The position numbers were made by a program, and so were the translations under genes. Below the pieces are notes generated by a model. The model did no database searches. It saw only the letters and a program-made list of their open reading frames with translations, and was not told the DNA's origin. Positions 14,306 to 26,534 of a stretch of 64,000 nucleotides of DNA are shown here, piece after piece. The stretch is from Cinclus cinclus. Taxonomy: Eukaryota > Chordata > Aves > Passeriformes > Cinclidae. Positions within the stretch are counted from its first letter, which is position 1, and every line of letters begins with the position of its first letter. The DNA is taken from the NCBI RefSeq assembly GCF_963662255.1, contig NC_085060.1:8247630-8311629 (forward strand), written 5' to 3'.

Positions 14306-15480
14306 CCCTGGGGGGCTGGAGTGGTGGCACAGTGACATTGCAGGACCCTGCTCACCTTGCTGGGGATCAGGACACAGATGTTTCTAAGACAGCCCTGGGT
14401 GAATCCCTCCACAAACAACCTAAACCTGGTAGTTGCCAATCAGCATAATGAGAATGGTGAATTAATTTCCAGTGTCCCTAGGCAGCCACCAAGCTGTGCT
14501 CCAGGGGCCTGGGGGCTGGGGCAATTCCTCCACAGTCCCCACAACCCAATTTTACCTGTCCACTAGAGATTTGGGCATCCCCAGCCTGCATGGAGATGGC
14601 TGTTTCACGTGATCTTATATCTCCAGGGCAGCTGGGGGGTGCTTTGTGAACCCAGCCTGAGACATGCACTGTGGCTGTTGAAATGTAAGGGAGCTGGCTC
14701 CCACATCTGTGTCAATGCCAGCCAGGAAGGGCCATGGCAAGGACAGGGACACTTGAGGCTCTGCAGCTCATCACCTGCCCACTCACCTCCTGCTGCCCAT
14801 CATCCAGGGTTTCAGAGCCATCTTTTCACTCGTGGGTGAGGCAGGGGTTGAGGGCAGCACACGTGGGGTGCTCTCCCCTCCTGTGTGAAGGTGATCCGGG
14901 TGTGCAGAGGCTCTGCCTGGCACCACCTCCTCTGCCAGGCACTCTGTGACCCACACGGGGCGGGGGGGACGTGTCTAATCCTTGTTCCTGTTTCAAATGT
15001 CACTCGATTCCCCATGGCACCTCACAAAAGACTGAATGGACAACTAGCATAAAGGCAAAATAATCCTGATGCTGGGAGTGCCTTTGAACAGCCCTGGCCT
15101 GCCTCCAGAGGCATTGGCTGGCATGGGGGGATGCCACATGGTTCTTGTGTGTCTGAAGTTTTGAAGGTGGGAGACAGGATCCTGACTACAGTATTTGCAT
15201 CTGGATTAGATGCAAATGCCAGAACCTACATCTGTGTTGCTCCATGTTAGTAATTTCTTCTTGACATGATATTCCTGATCATTGAGTAAGAGTCATTAAA
15301 AATTTTGCTTTTTTACCCTGCTCTTGTTTGGTTTATTAATTACATCTCCTGTGACACTGCACTCTGGCCTCAACATATTCATTTGTGATTCTCCTGTGAT
15401 ATGCATTCTGTAGCAGCAGATAGTAGCACATAATCATTTAACATATGAATGCCGTCAGAGAGTTTAATCAAACCCAAAAT
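14306..15480. other. Intergenic, nothing recognised
   Basis: No gene or named repeat is visible. From about 15,180 onward the sequence becomes AT-richer and leads into the motif cluster at 15,487-15,585. Confidence 0.5.
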
Positions 15481-15486
15481 TGCCGC

Positions 15487-15585
15487 CTTTGTGCCTCGAG
15501 CTAACTCGTTGTGACTGCACAAAGTGAGCCCAGCTCCCCAACACAAAGAGCAATTGCAGCCTGGCTCTTTGTCTACTCTCTTTGT
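15487..15585. promoter_or_regulatory. Candidate SOX/TCF enhancer cluster
   Basis: Five copies of the HMG-box core CTTTGT/ACAAAG fall within 99 bp, at 15,487-15,492, 15,519-15,524, 15,543-15,548, 15,567-15,572 and 15,580-15,585. SOX and TCF/LEF proteins bind this core. Two of the copies form a perfect 9-bp inverted repeat (ACAAAGAGC and GCTCTTTGT at 15,543-15,551 and 15,564-15,572, with a 12-bp spacer). AT-rich homeobox-like sequence follows to about 15,660. The motifs are seen directly; enhancer function is inference. Confidence 0.4.
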
Positions 15586-15871
15586 ATAATTTCCTGAACC
15601 CTGCCCTGTTCCACCTGCTCACTAATGTTAAGCTTATTTATGGATAATTTATATGCAGCCCGCTCCACAAATGCACAAAATACACGGATTTTTCCCGGGG
15701 AGCTGTGGGAACGAGCCTCTCACCACACATGTTCCCCTCCAGTCTGTAAGTCCCGAAGTCCAAACGCTTTATCAGCGTTTTCTGAGGAGCCTTCCCTGAA
15801 ACACCAATGTGATCTGGTTCCCGCACCGGGAGTTCAAACGCTCTTTTGGGGTATGGAGGATAAATCGCAAA

Positions 15872-15898
15872 TTTTTTTTTCTATTTTTTTTTTTTTTT
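15872..15898 (+). repeat. Interrupted poly(T) tract
   Basis: A run of 9 T, then CTA, then 15 T. It abuts the CpG-rich islet that begins at about 15,900. Confidence 0.9.
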
Positions 15899-15899
15899 A

Positions 15900-16260
15900 C
15901 CCAAAGCACTGGCAGGATGGCTGGGCGGGCTGCTCCCCGCTCCGCAGCCGGCGCAGAGCGTTTCTGACCCCGGGGCTCCCGGAGGAAGTGCGGGGTTCCT
16001 GGAAAGCATTGTTCCCTCGTTTGTTTGTTCCCAGCCGGGAAGGAGCAGAATAAAGGGCAGCGGACGGGAGCAGCTCCCGCAGAGGGGACCCTGCAAACAG
16101 GACAGTGCCCTGGCTGAGCCTTGCCGGCCCCGAGCAGCCCTGCCCGCACACAGCCGGCACCACCGGTCCCAAAGGCTCCTCTGCAAGGAGAACAGGCAGA
16201 GCTTTGCCGCTGGAGCCTCTCAGGTACCATCCCGTGCAGCGTTCAGAGGAGGGCTGCGTC
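15900..16260. promoter_or_regulatory. Small CpG-rich islet
   Basis: By hand count there are about 19 CpG dinucleotides between 15,920 and 16,170, well above the surrounding sequence, where CpG is scarce. The islet contains GC-box-like and CCGG motifs. I see no convincing exon, so it could be an orphan promoter, an enhancer-associated island, or a GC-rich insertion. Confidence 0.4.
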
Positions 16261-19200
16261 TCTCCCAGACTGTTTCTCCAGATCCATCACCCCTTGAAAT
16301 GTGAATGCATCCTCAGGGACAGGCAGGCTGATGCTGGTGGTGTTTCAGGAAAGCTCTGCCCCTGCTCTTCCCTTGAAGTTAGTCTTTACGGCAGCCATCA
16401 CTCTCCTGGTCGCTCCGGATATATCCCTGTGACTATCCCTGGGATTTCAACACAGTCCTGCACCAGCTTTGCCAATGCTGCACCTCCTGGGATACTCACT
16501 CCAGGCAGACAGAGCCAAAAGGAAAAAAAAAAACAAAAAAACGAAAAACCAAACCAGCCTGTCTGCTGTGCAAAAGGTCCAGGAGGAGGAAAAATAAACA
16601 CAGGAAAAGCCACAACACTCAAGAACTGGACATATCACTGGATACTTAAACGATGACTAGGTCCCTAAGAGCTGTGTTTGTAGAAATGCTGCAGAAATGG
16701 CATATTGTTTACATGAAATAAAATAATAACAAGGCAACGATGTCACAGATAGCGTCTGTGTCTGGCACTTGAAACAGCTGATGTGGTGACCTCCAGCCTG
16801 ACAGAGCTGCCAGGCTCTCAAAGAGCACACTGATATCCCCTCAGAGATGAGGAAGCTGAGGCATGAGTGTATGTCCCAGCTTTTCCCACCAAACTGCCCC
16901 TGGATGCTGGCCTGGCACCCCATTGTGCCCCCTCCTACCCCAACCTGATCCCCATCCCAGCCCACCCCCAGCCCACTCAACCTCATGTCATGTCATGTTC
17001 TCTCATCTCCTCCCACCCTGTCCCAACCCTTCCCACGGCTCTCCTTGTCCTGGTAGGACTGCACAACTCACCATGCTGGGGATCCTCAGGGATGTCCTGC
17101 TCCCACTCAGGTACTGCACCAGTGCCAAGGGAAGGACCCATAGCAGCTTTTGTGTGCTGGGGAGTTCTGAAGGGAAAGCTTGGATTTCACCCTCTGCCAC
17201 CCAGCTCCTGTTAAGTATGGATCAAAAACTTCTGTTTTCCAATGCAAAAAGTTTCTTTGTGTTTTTTTTTGTTTGTTTTTTCCTTGGTGTGTGTGTGTAG
17301 GGCATGAATGGGAGTATGAGAAAACTGTGATTGACTCTTATTCCCAGGAGTTTTTGGCCTGACATGGACAAATGATTCCTTAAATATTGCAAAGACTATT
17401 AAAACTAGTGCTGATAAAAGACAAGAAGCTGGGAAAACAGACTAGACTCGACTATTTTTAGAAGCAGTGGCATCTGGACAGCATGAGAAATGCTTTGTAC
17501 AAATTTAGTACCGCTGATGTTTGAACAAGAAGTTTGCTGGCGAAGCTGAAATTCCCCAACACAGGCACTGTGACCAGCACAAACCAGCAGCTCCAATGCC
17601 CTCCAGGGACACCCATGGCCAGGTGTGACTCAGGACCACCTACAACAGGGACTCAGCCAGCACCTGGGGGGGCTATGAACAAGGATTTACTGTGATGATG
17701 TGTCCCTGGGCAGATGTGTCACACCATGGAACCACCACAGCAGCATCTGTGCCAGCTGGTATGGGGGAGTTGGAGTGGGAGACTGGGCAAAGTTTGTGGT
17801 CAAACAAGCCAACAAACACTGTCAGCATTTAAAATAGCCAAACTATGTAAAAACTAAGGGCTGGTGGACAATTTTGCCTGCCTGTATTTCTGCAGCAGTT
17901 GGACTTGAGACAGGGAGAAGACCTGCAAGTACAGTGTGGTGCTCCCCAGTAAGGGGACAAATTCATCTTACATCCAGAGAGCCATTTAAATTGCTGATAG
18001 AAAAAAGACATTGCCTGGCATGCATTTTCTCTCCACCCATGCCAGGAATTAATCTCTCTCATGTTGTTACTGATACATCCCTCTTGGTTTTATCTAACAA
18101 TTATTTGGGTTGGGAGTCAGGGTCCAACTGACTCCAGGTGTGACTGAGGGGACACTGGCCTGGGCCAGTGAGGTTTGAATAGTGAGTGGCACAGCTCCCC
18201 ACTGCAGACTTGTCCTGCACAGGATGAGGATGTGGAGTGATCCAGCCAGGCATGGCCAAGGGATAGGCAGCTCCAGGAACTGCAACTCCCCAGTTTGCAG
18301 GACAATGGGATGGCCACTGTTATCCCCTGCAGCATGTGGGACTGGACACTGTGAGTGCTGCACAAGGCCCGGGATCCTTTATTGCCCACCCTAAACCCAG
18401 ACACCAGTCTGGAGTGGGGCTTTTGTGCAATCTGGCAGCAAAGTCCTTCAATACACCTGTGCAGTCAGTGCTGATGCCAGCGGTCTGGGGAATGGCAGAT
18501 TTGCTGCCATGATCTGGTCACAGATGCTGGGCCCTGGACTGATTTTTCTTCATCCCCACCAGCTCCACCACCTCCCTCCCTGCATCCCTCACTACCTAGC
18601 CTGACCTAGCTCCTTCCTCATCCCTGTAGGACACTGCTCTTACCCTGAAGACTGGATCCCCTGCTCTCCCCTCCTCTTTGAACACAGCATGCCTTGCATC
18701 ACTACACCCAGTATGGCTGTGTACGCAGAGACTGGCTCCAGTCCTGGCAGGGAGAATCAGGTCTGCCCCCAGACCCCAGCAAGGGCACAGGGTGCCACCG
18801 AGCTGGGGTTGAGAGGGGGTCCAGCCCTTCAGTAGCAGCAAGGGCAGCAGAGACACTCCTGATGGCTGTGTCATGATAGAAGTAATGAAAAAGTGCCCAA
18901 GTTAAACCCTGGCCATCTGTCTCTGTTTTGCTAACCTGCTTCTCTGGTTGGAGCTGGCAGCTGGGCTGGCTATGGACCTTTTCCAAAGGTTATTGGAGGG
19001 AGTGTGAACCATCTTGCCATGGCCTTGGGCTCCCAGACCAATTTCTTCCAGGGAAAAATCTCTGGGTGAGTTCTAGACACAGCACTTGGGCACAGATGGG
19101 GAAGTGGTGTGTGGCTGGGAGCCCCTCAGAGCCAGCACACCCAGGTTTGCAGCCCACCAGCAGCAGAAGAGGCAGGCACAGGGAAAGGGTACCAGGAACT

Positions 19201-22200
19201 GGGGAGGGAATCTGGGCACAAAACCTCCTTTGTGTGGCCCAGACACACAGAAGCCACAGCACCCCTGAGATACCTGACAAGTCCCTGTCCCCTGGCCCAG
19301 TGACAGAACAAAGCTGTCATTCCCCTTCCCCGCACTGCGTTTGCTGTGGTTGCTCATTGTTTGTACTTGGACATCCTCTGGGTACTGGTGAAAGCACTGA
19401 GAGCCCAGACTCACAGAGTTTCATGTATTTCAACACCAGTGATTATTCATCCAGTAATCTCACATTGGAGTGTGGTTTTTATTATTTGCTACTCTTCAGT
19501 GTCCTGTTTAAAATGCTTCCAGTCCAGGCACAGGAAGAGCTGCCCTGTGCCCAATCAGACACACATGCACACACAGCAGAGCTCACTGGCACAAAGCACT
19601 TCCCAAACATCTTGGTGAGCACACAGCATGTGGAAACAACCCAGCTCATCTCAGCAACCCTTATCTTTCCCCAAAGGAGACTCTGTTTGCTATGGTGATG
19701 ACCTCTGTCTCCATAACCAATCATTAAAATGGAGTATTTATTCCCTATCTTCTTCTGTTTCTCCTGGAGGATACAATCATGTCCCAGAGTCAGCAGCTCA
19801 ATAATTCCTGCCCCTGCACATTGTGATCCCACAGGTCACAATGAGGAGAGACATTGTCCCAAGGAGATATTTCCAGCTGATGGGGAAAGATCCTGAGGAG
19901 GGCAAGGGATACTGGGCTGGCTAGGAGGCAAAAACAAAGCTGGTTTGGAGTTGGGGGTGCTCTTCTGAGCAGGAGGTCAAAGTATTTCCCAGAACTTCCC
20001 TGCCTGCAGGTGGAGGAAGAGCCTGGAAAGAGTTGATGCAGATTGATGGGGTGCTGGTTTTAGATCTTGTTTTTTCCTATCTACCCTCTGCAATGCCTAA
20101 GCTGCATAAAGGCAGCTGTGACATGAGCTGACAGAATAGAGAGATGCATCTGAGAGCAGCCAAACCTCCATGTCACTTGCAGCCCTCCGGCATCCTTGTG
20201 CACATCCTGCTCTGCACACTCAGCTGGTTCTGCAGGTACAGTGCAAAGGACTCACAGCCCAGGAGTTTAACAGAGCTGAGCAGATGAAGAAGGGCAGTGG
20301 ATACCTGTCCTGTGCTGTGAGTTATCAGCCCAGACCTCAGCAGAGGAGGCCCTGAAGAGCTCTTTGCAGGTAAGGCTGCTGGGTCTGCCACCTGCCCTGA
20401 TTTTTGGGCTGCCCAGCATGCAGGGAAGAGCTGTGCCACCCTCCTGCCTCAGGCCACTCACAATAGTCAGTGCCTGAGAGAACATTTGGGCTCTGAGCAG
20501 AAGGAACAGCAACTCAGTTGAAGTGCTGCACTAAAAATAGCCCCATGTCTGAGTGTAAGCACTGTGGTTGGCTGGGGTTTCACATCCCTGAGAAAGCCTG
20601 AGCCCAGCAGGGACCCTGCACTCCCTTTATTGTCCACCTTCCCCCTCTCCCTCTAGAGACACCCTGGGGACTAACTAGCAAATAAATGGCTTTCCACAGG
20701 ACAACAATAGCTTCTTAGCAATCAATCTCCATGAGATATGGTTTGGTAGCTTTGCAAGAATCAAGCCAGCTGCCAGTATGGCCCAGAATAAATGAGAGGC
20801 TGAAACAGGGTTGTGGAGATGGAGAGGTGAAACCCCAGGGCCAAAGAATACAGCCCCAGACCACCTCAGGAGCACTGCAGAGATGGGACTGACTGGGAGG
20901 GATGATGGGGAAGGGTGACCCTGGGGAGCTGAAGTGCTGCCCTGCTTTGTGGATGCTGCAGAGGGAAGAAAATAAAGACAAGTTTAGGAAAGAGCTGATG
21001 AGAGAAGTGCATGTCAGGGCATTTAATTTTACCAGAGTCAGGCTACCAAGGGTGTGGGTGTTTGTTCATTTGACTTGGCTGGTTTGGGTTTTCATGAAGT
21101 GCCTCCTAGAGCCACAAAAGCCGAACTCCAGATTAACCGAAATTTGCTGCCAAAGTCATGTTACAGCAATCAGGATCGCAACTGAAGTTTGAGTCCAGAC
21201 CTCCTCATCCATGTGGCTTCTCCACACAGAAATCCCCAGCTTTTCACTGTCCAAAGGGAAAGACAGATCAAGGTGGATGCTAGCAACCACAACAGCCTCT
21301 GCCTCTGTACCCACTAGCCCATACCTGAGGTCCCCCCTGCCTCACCAGTGCCTGGTGTTGGACCAGCCCCATCTGTCTGTCCCTCCTGACACCCCAACCA
21401 GCATTCCTGCAAAGCCCTCATTATGAGGGCTTATGCAATGAAACATGAGGGAGGTGGATTAAGATTTCAGTGGCAATTCAGGTGTTGTTCACCTTTCCAA
21501 CACCTGTCTTGGACATCTCACCCAGTGCAAAGCGGGGGTTTCTGCACGCTACCAAATGCTGGGCACTTACCTAACACTGTGCTTGCAGTTTCAGTATCTG
21601 TTGGGTTAGGGACTACTGGGATCCTAGGGATGGTGCCTCACTGTCACAAAATATTATTGCTGATGGAAAAAGAAGTTTGTTGCTCACTCAAGAAAAATAA
21701 ATCCTTGACCCTTTACGAGACCTGTGCAGTAGTGGCGCCGTTGACTCCTTGTGAAAGTGTGTGGGTGGGAAAATAATCTGTGCTGACTTTTCTGCTGGCT
21801 CTGTGAGCTGTGTCAGACATCCACCCTCTCAATAGATGCCTGATAATGCTCAGCTACTCCTCTGCTCACAGCCTGCAAGCCCCTACAGAAACACTGACTA
21901 TGAACCTGGAATTAGAGTCTCCCACTCATTATTTGAGAAGGACGTGCCTTTCACAGCCAAGTGGCCTCTATTTGCTTGGGGGGAAACATGTGCTTATCTC
22001 TTATTTATGTGATTTATTTCTTGAGATTAATGCATCAAATTGGCTTGCTCCCAAGCTCTCAGTAAAGTCTTGGTTTTTGTGGGATTGTCCTGAACCACAC
22101 AAAGTTTCACTGCCTGTTTTCTGAAACTGAGAGGAGGATTTTTATCTCAATCATAAAGCAGAAATTGGGGGTTTTTCAAATGTAAGGCAGTCAGCATTGT

Positions 22201-25200
22201 TTTGATCTGCAGGCAAATGATAGCCTTCTCTGAGTTCAAGGAGGGCTATTAAATCAGCCCTGTGGAGATAGAGCAAACAAAACCAGAGAGAGCGAAGGAG
22301 AGAGGGGGAATGTTCCTATTCACATAGGCACGAAAGCAGGGGAGGCAAGTTAATGATCAGCTCATCTGGGGTGTTTACTTTTGCATGCCACTGGGGTAAA
22401 CAGAGCCATGTCATCCCTCCAGCCTGCTCTTGTTTATAAATATATAATAACATTTACAGCCGAGCTGGCTGGACTGCTGTGTCCTGGCTGGAGAAGCCCG
22501 AGGGGTCTCAGCACCCCCTCCTGCATGGGACAAACCCTACTTTTAGGGCTCTGCTGCAAATCCACCTTCCAGCTCTTATTTGTATCTCCTTTTGCTGGGA
22601 AGAAACAAGCTCACCTGCCAGTCCCTTGGAGATGCCCTTCTGGAGATCCTCCAGCAATGTCATTCTCACCCAGTTCCTGTGGATCCTTGAAGCTGCCCCT
22701 TTGCATTGCTGGGTTCAGAGCAGCAGCAGGTCCCAGAACTCCTGTTGGTGCTTTACAAACATACATACTTACATATATATTTACTGAGCACATACAGAGA
22801 CCAACAGCCTCATCATCCTGTTAGCCAACCCACCACAATGGCAGAGTGAGGATTGAAGTCATTGGTGTTATTGACTGCATTTCATAGTTATCTTTCAAAG
22901 AAATCACATCTCACCTAAAACACAAAGTTCTTACAAATGCTATAAAGCTCCTGTGGGTGCTACTATTCAGTGAGCCCCAGCAGAAGTAGAACAGCAAATA
23001 CTGGGTGATGAATTCACTGCAGCTGATGACTTAGTGCATATTTTTTGTCCTGGATTCATTGATTACAACAGAAAAAAATAATGATCTCCCATTTTTTAAA
23101 GTTCCTGCCCTAGCTCTCAGTGCTGACCTGTCAGCCCTAAAGGTACAGTGTGCCGAGAGACTGGAATGTGCCTCCACAAGGACATGTCACACAGGGTTTG
23201 TCTGCAGGCAGATTTGCACCAGCTAAAAGACACTGATGCAACTTCCTGTACAGACAGGACTGATGGTTTAAAGCAAAATTCTCTGTGGCATCCTTAAAAC
23301 CCACTTCCAAACAACTAAAATTGGAGATATTCTGGCTTAAGACTAAGACATTGTGCTAGTCACATGGGTTTTTCCCACCTTAAGTGTCACATTTGTAGTT
23401 GAATCAGTGCAATTCCATGTGTGTCCTTATATCCATATCACATGTAAAAGTACGGACTGATTTACATTATATTTCTATGAATAATGACTGATAATTACTA
23501 TTATTTTGTAAAGTAAATCTGTTAGCCTATTTCTGCCAGAAATTGTATAGAAGGCAAGACATTCTTCTTCTGCAAATTGTCAGTGTAGTTATCAGGGACT
23601 ACTCATCCTCATTTTTATTACTAAAACCATAATCCCATAATGATGGAAAAGTAAACTGGATAAACTGTGGAATAAATTGGTTTTCATGAGAATGCATGTT
23701 TACAGAAAATTTTTGTTCACAGCATGCACAGGCCTGACAAATGCATCTCCCCATTTGCATCTGTCTCCCCAAGGGGACTTGCAGAGCCCTTAATCAAATT
23801 TAAAATAGCCAAATGAGTATCAGTATGTTGTATGTTTCTGAGGGAGAAGCAGTTCTGAGTTGCTTGATGTCCCTGACCTATAACAAACAAGTAATGCCCG
23901 AGCTGGCATGGATGTTTGTATAGATGTTGGCACGGGTGCTGTCTCTTGTCATTGCACTGCTGGCATTTCAGGCTAATATCAAGATCAACACAGGATAAAA
24001 ACTGGAAAAAATGTAATCACCAATTATTATGCAATGAATGCGAAAATGCCAAACTTTGCACAGAACCTTATTCACAACAAATTATTCAACCAGCTGTAAT
24101 CAAGGTCATTTTAATCTGAAAGCATTTTCTATTGAAATCCATGACAATATTCAGGCCCACCATTCAGTGTTCATTGCCCAACAGCAAGAAAGCCACAATT
24201 GCTCTTGTGTGTCTGGATGCCCCAGGGTGGTGGGGCTGGGCCCCGTGAGGATGCACCCACCAGAGCCTTGTCACTCACCAAGGAAGACAGCACAGCCTCT
24301 TTTTTGGGAATGTCAGACCCAAGCGTGACTCACACATTCCCGCTGGGGTTTGCTTGGTCCCTTTCCTCTATGGTGGCTTCAGGAGGATGTGCTCTTTGCT
24401 CTGCAGCTTGAGCCCTTGGGTCCTGAGGTCACTGTGGCTTCATGGACTCATGTGTGGTGGCACCTGTGCCCACAGCACAGGGACCAGCCCCTGGGGTTTG
24501 GAGCTGGGCATCAGTGCCGGGACAAGCCAGAACTGTCTCTGCTCTGCCAGAGCTTGGCTGGTCTCTAGGAAATTTGGCTGGGGCTCAAGTTTTTGTGACA
24601 AAGGTTTATCCATGCTGCTGCCTAAGCTGGAGAGAGTGGCTGAGGGACAGAGGGACAGCCTGCAGCAAGTACAGGGAAGCTGCTGACAAAAGGTCATGAG
24701 TATAGAGGGGGATGCTCTGAAATGCTTTGCTCGTCACGTGGAGGACTGTGCAAGATGGTATTTTAGTTAAAGCTCAGGCCAAGGCCCCCAGAGACTTGAG
24801 CTCAGAGCCTCCAAGCAGAGCTCTGCATCCTTGTGCTCACATTTCCCATCCACACAATGGGACAATGACCCTCCCTCAGAGCCTGGATGCCAGCAGGACA
24901 GTCCCACAGCAGCTGCGACACGGACACACTGCTCTGCTGTGAAAGACAGACAAAGATGTAAAAAAATTCTGGCTATGCTTCCCTAAAAAACTGCCGAAGC
25001 TTTGCTAGACAAGACCTAAGGTTTCTCCTTGCAGCAGCACCAGAAGTAACTGTGCAAACTGCCCGGTGCAATTTAATTCCTTTTCTGGAGTTACTAACAA
25101 CTCTATTATTCCCATCTGACCACTGCAGACATCCTGCCACACAATTGTGTTAAACTCTGTGGCGAGAAAGATAACCCAGCCTAAAATTAAATCATCCAGC

Positions 25201-26170
25201 ACGTTTTTAATATCACAGGCAAGGAGTGAATTCCTCCCTGGTGGAATTCACCTCTTCTTTGAAAAACCAGCCCTTGGCACCTCACCACCAGCAGCGATGT
25301 TCTGTGAATTGTCATTTTAGTTTGTGATCTCCTGGCCTGGGTAGAGCCTATTCAGTACAGAGACCTGCCCTGCTGCCCCTGCCCATCACAAGATGCTGAA
25401 GGAGGCCCCAGATGGGTCATTGCATTGCTCATACAGCTGGACATTTATTCAATGAGGACAAGCAGGCTGTGGACACTAAATGTGTGAGCAGATACCCCAT
25501 GTGAATAACCTGGTTATAACCAGAGTCTCATGGCATTTTTACCTCTGGATGAAAAGACAGCAAGAAAAGCAGCACCGAGCTGCAGCAGGGATATCACAGC
25601 CTCCTTTGGCTGCAACAGGATGGCTGCTCTGTTTTCTTTCAAATATAGTTTTCTGCCAAAAATAACCCTCCAGGGTTTGTCACGGTGTCTTTTTCACAGT
25701 GAACTCCAAAAGCAAGTCAGGTTTGGAGGTGCTGAGAGTTCCTTTGCAGGGCCTGGCAGGCAGCCTGGCACTTTGGGGCACTGCTGGCACCCGCTATCCT
25801 GCCCTTTGGCCCCAGCCAGGGGTTTGCTCACCCCAGCAGCGTGAGGAGAAGGACTCAGTTTCAGGGGATGGAGAAATATGAATTGAAATGTGACCTGATG
25901 AGCCCCCAGAGTGACTGCAGAACTCCAGCCATGCAGAGAGATGCGGACTGTCCTCGCAGGCTGTGTTCTGAATGAAGGACCTGTTATCTTGGCATCTCTC
26001 ACCAGATAAAGCGGCTCGGGGGCTGCTGACGGAGAGCCAGGGCAACGAAGACTGCCTGGACATCCGGACCCTTCCTCACAGGTCCCTGCAGGGATCCCTG
26101 AGGCTCTGCGATGGGGCAGCAGGGTCTCATCCACAAGGTAGAGCAGCCGTGGGACTGAATTGCAGCAGCT
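16261..26170. other. Intergenic stretch, no gene recognised
   Basis: About 10 kb with no supported gene. There is an A-rich patch at 16,519-16,550 that may be an old retroposed tail, a T/G-rich low-complexity patch at 17,262-17,300, and a short perfect inverted repeat at 25,226-25,251. The open frame at 18,928-19,698 (256 codons) has no recognisable domain and is compositionally like its surroundings. Confidence 0.55.
25226..25251. repeat. Short perfect inverted repeat
   Basis: The 9-mer GTGAATTCC (25,226-25,234) is followed after 8 bp by its exact reverse complement GGAATTCAC (25,243-25,251). It can form a small hairpin. No function is implied by its position. Confidence 0.85.
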
Positions 26171-26230
26171 CACATTAGAGCACACCAGGGCACACCAGAG
26201 CACACCAAAGCACACCAGGGCACACCAGGG
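26171..26230. repeat. 10-bp minisatellite, six units
   Basis: Six units of CACACCAGGG-type sequence lie in exact 10-bp register, from 26,171 to 26,230. The first unit is diverged (CACATTAGAG) and the third and fourth carry one or two changes. The array directly precedes a CpG-rich islet. On the minus strand it keeps frames open that read as repeated W-C-A-L-V, which is a repeat artefact. Confidence 0.93.
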
Positions 26231-26239
26231 CAGCCGAAG

Positions 26240-26530
26240 CCCTGGTCCCCCCGGCTTCCCGGTGGGATTTTTGCACTCTTGCGCTCCCTCTGCTGGTCCT
26301 CCGCCCGCCGCCGCTCCCGCACCATTCCCGCACCGCTCCCGCACGGATTCCGCTGTGCGCCGCACTCCGAGCTCTTCTGTTTCCCCCTGTGCTCCCCAGC
26401 ACCAGCAGCACCCTCAGCGTGTCTCCGAGCCAGCCGGCAGCGAAGGAGAGGTCCCAGTGCCGGCCGGACATACGGTGCTGCTGGGACTGCTCCAAGCAGG
26501 GCATGCCAGCATCCAGACGGGATCCGCATG
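26240..26530. promoter_or_regulatory. CpG-rich islet next to minisatellite
   Basis: About 25 CpG sites fall in 290 bp. The densest part, near 26,290-26,370, has repeated CCCGCAC motifs (positions 26,317-26,345). The sequence drops back to CpG-poor, AT-rich DNA at about 26,535. It may be a promoter of an unrecognised transcript or an unmethylated orphan island. I find no exon with convincing coding character in it. Confidence 0.45.
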
Positions 26531-26534
26531 TCCC

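Noticed and set aside
18928..19698. 256-codon plus-strand open frame
   Set aside because: No domain, no codon bias, no splice or promoter context, and the translated sequence looks like random avian intergenic DNA.
25694..26365. 223-codon minus-strand frame
   Set aside because: Its middle (repeated Trp-Cys-Ala-Leu-Val) is the 10-bp minisatellite read in frame; the flanks are not conserved-looking.
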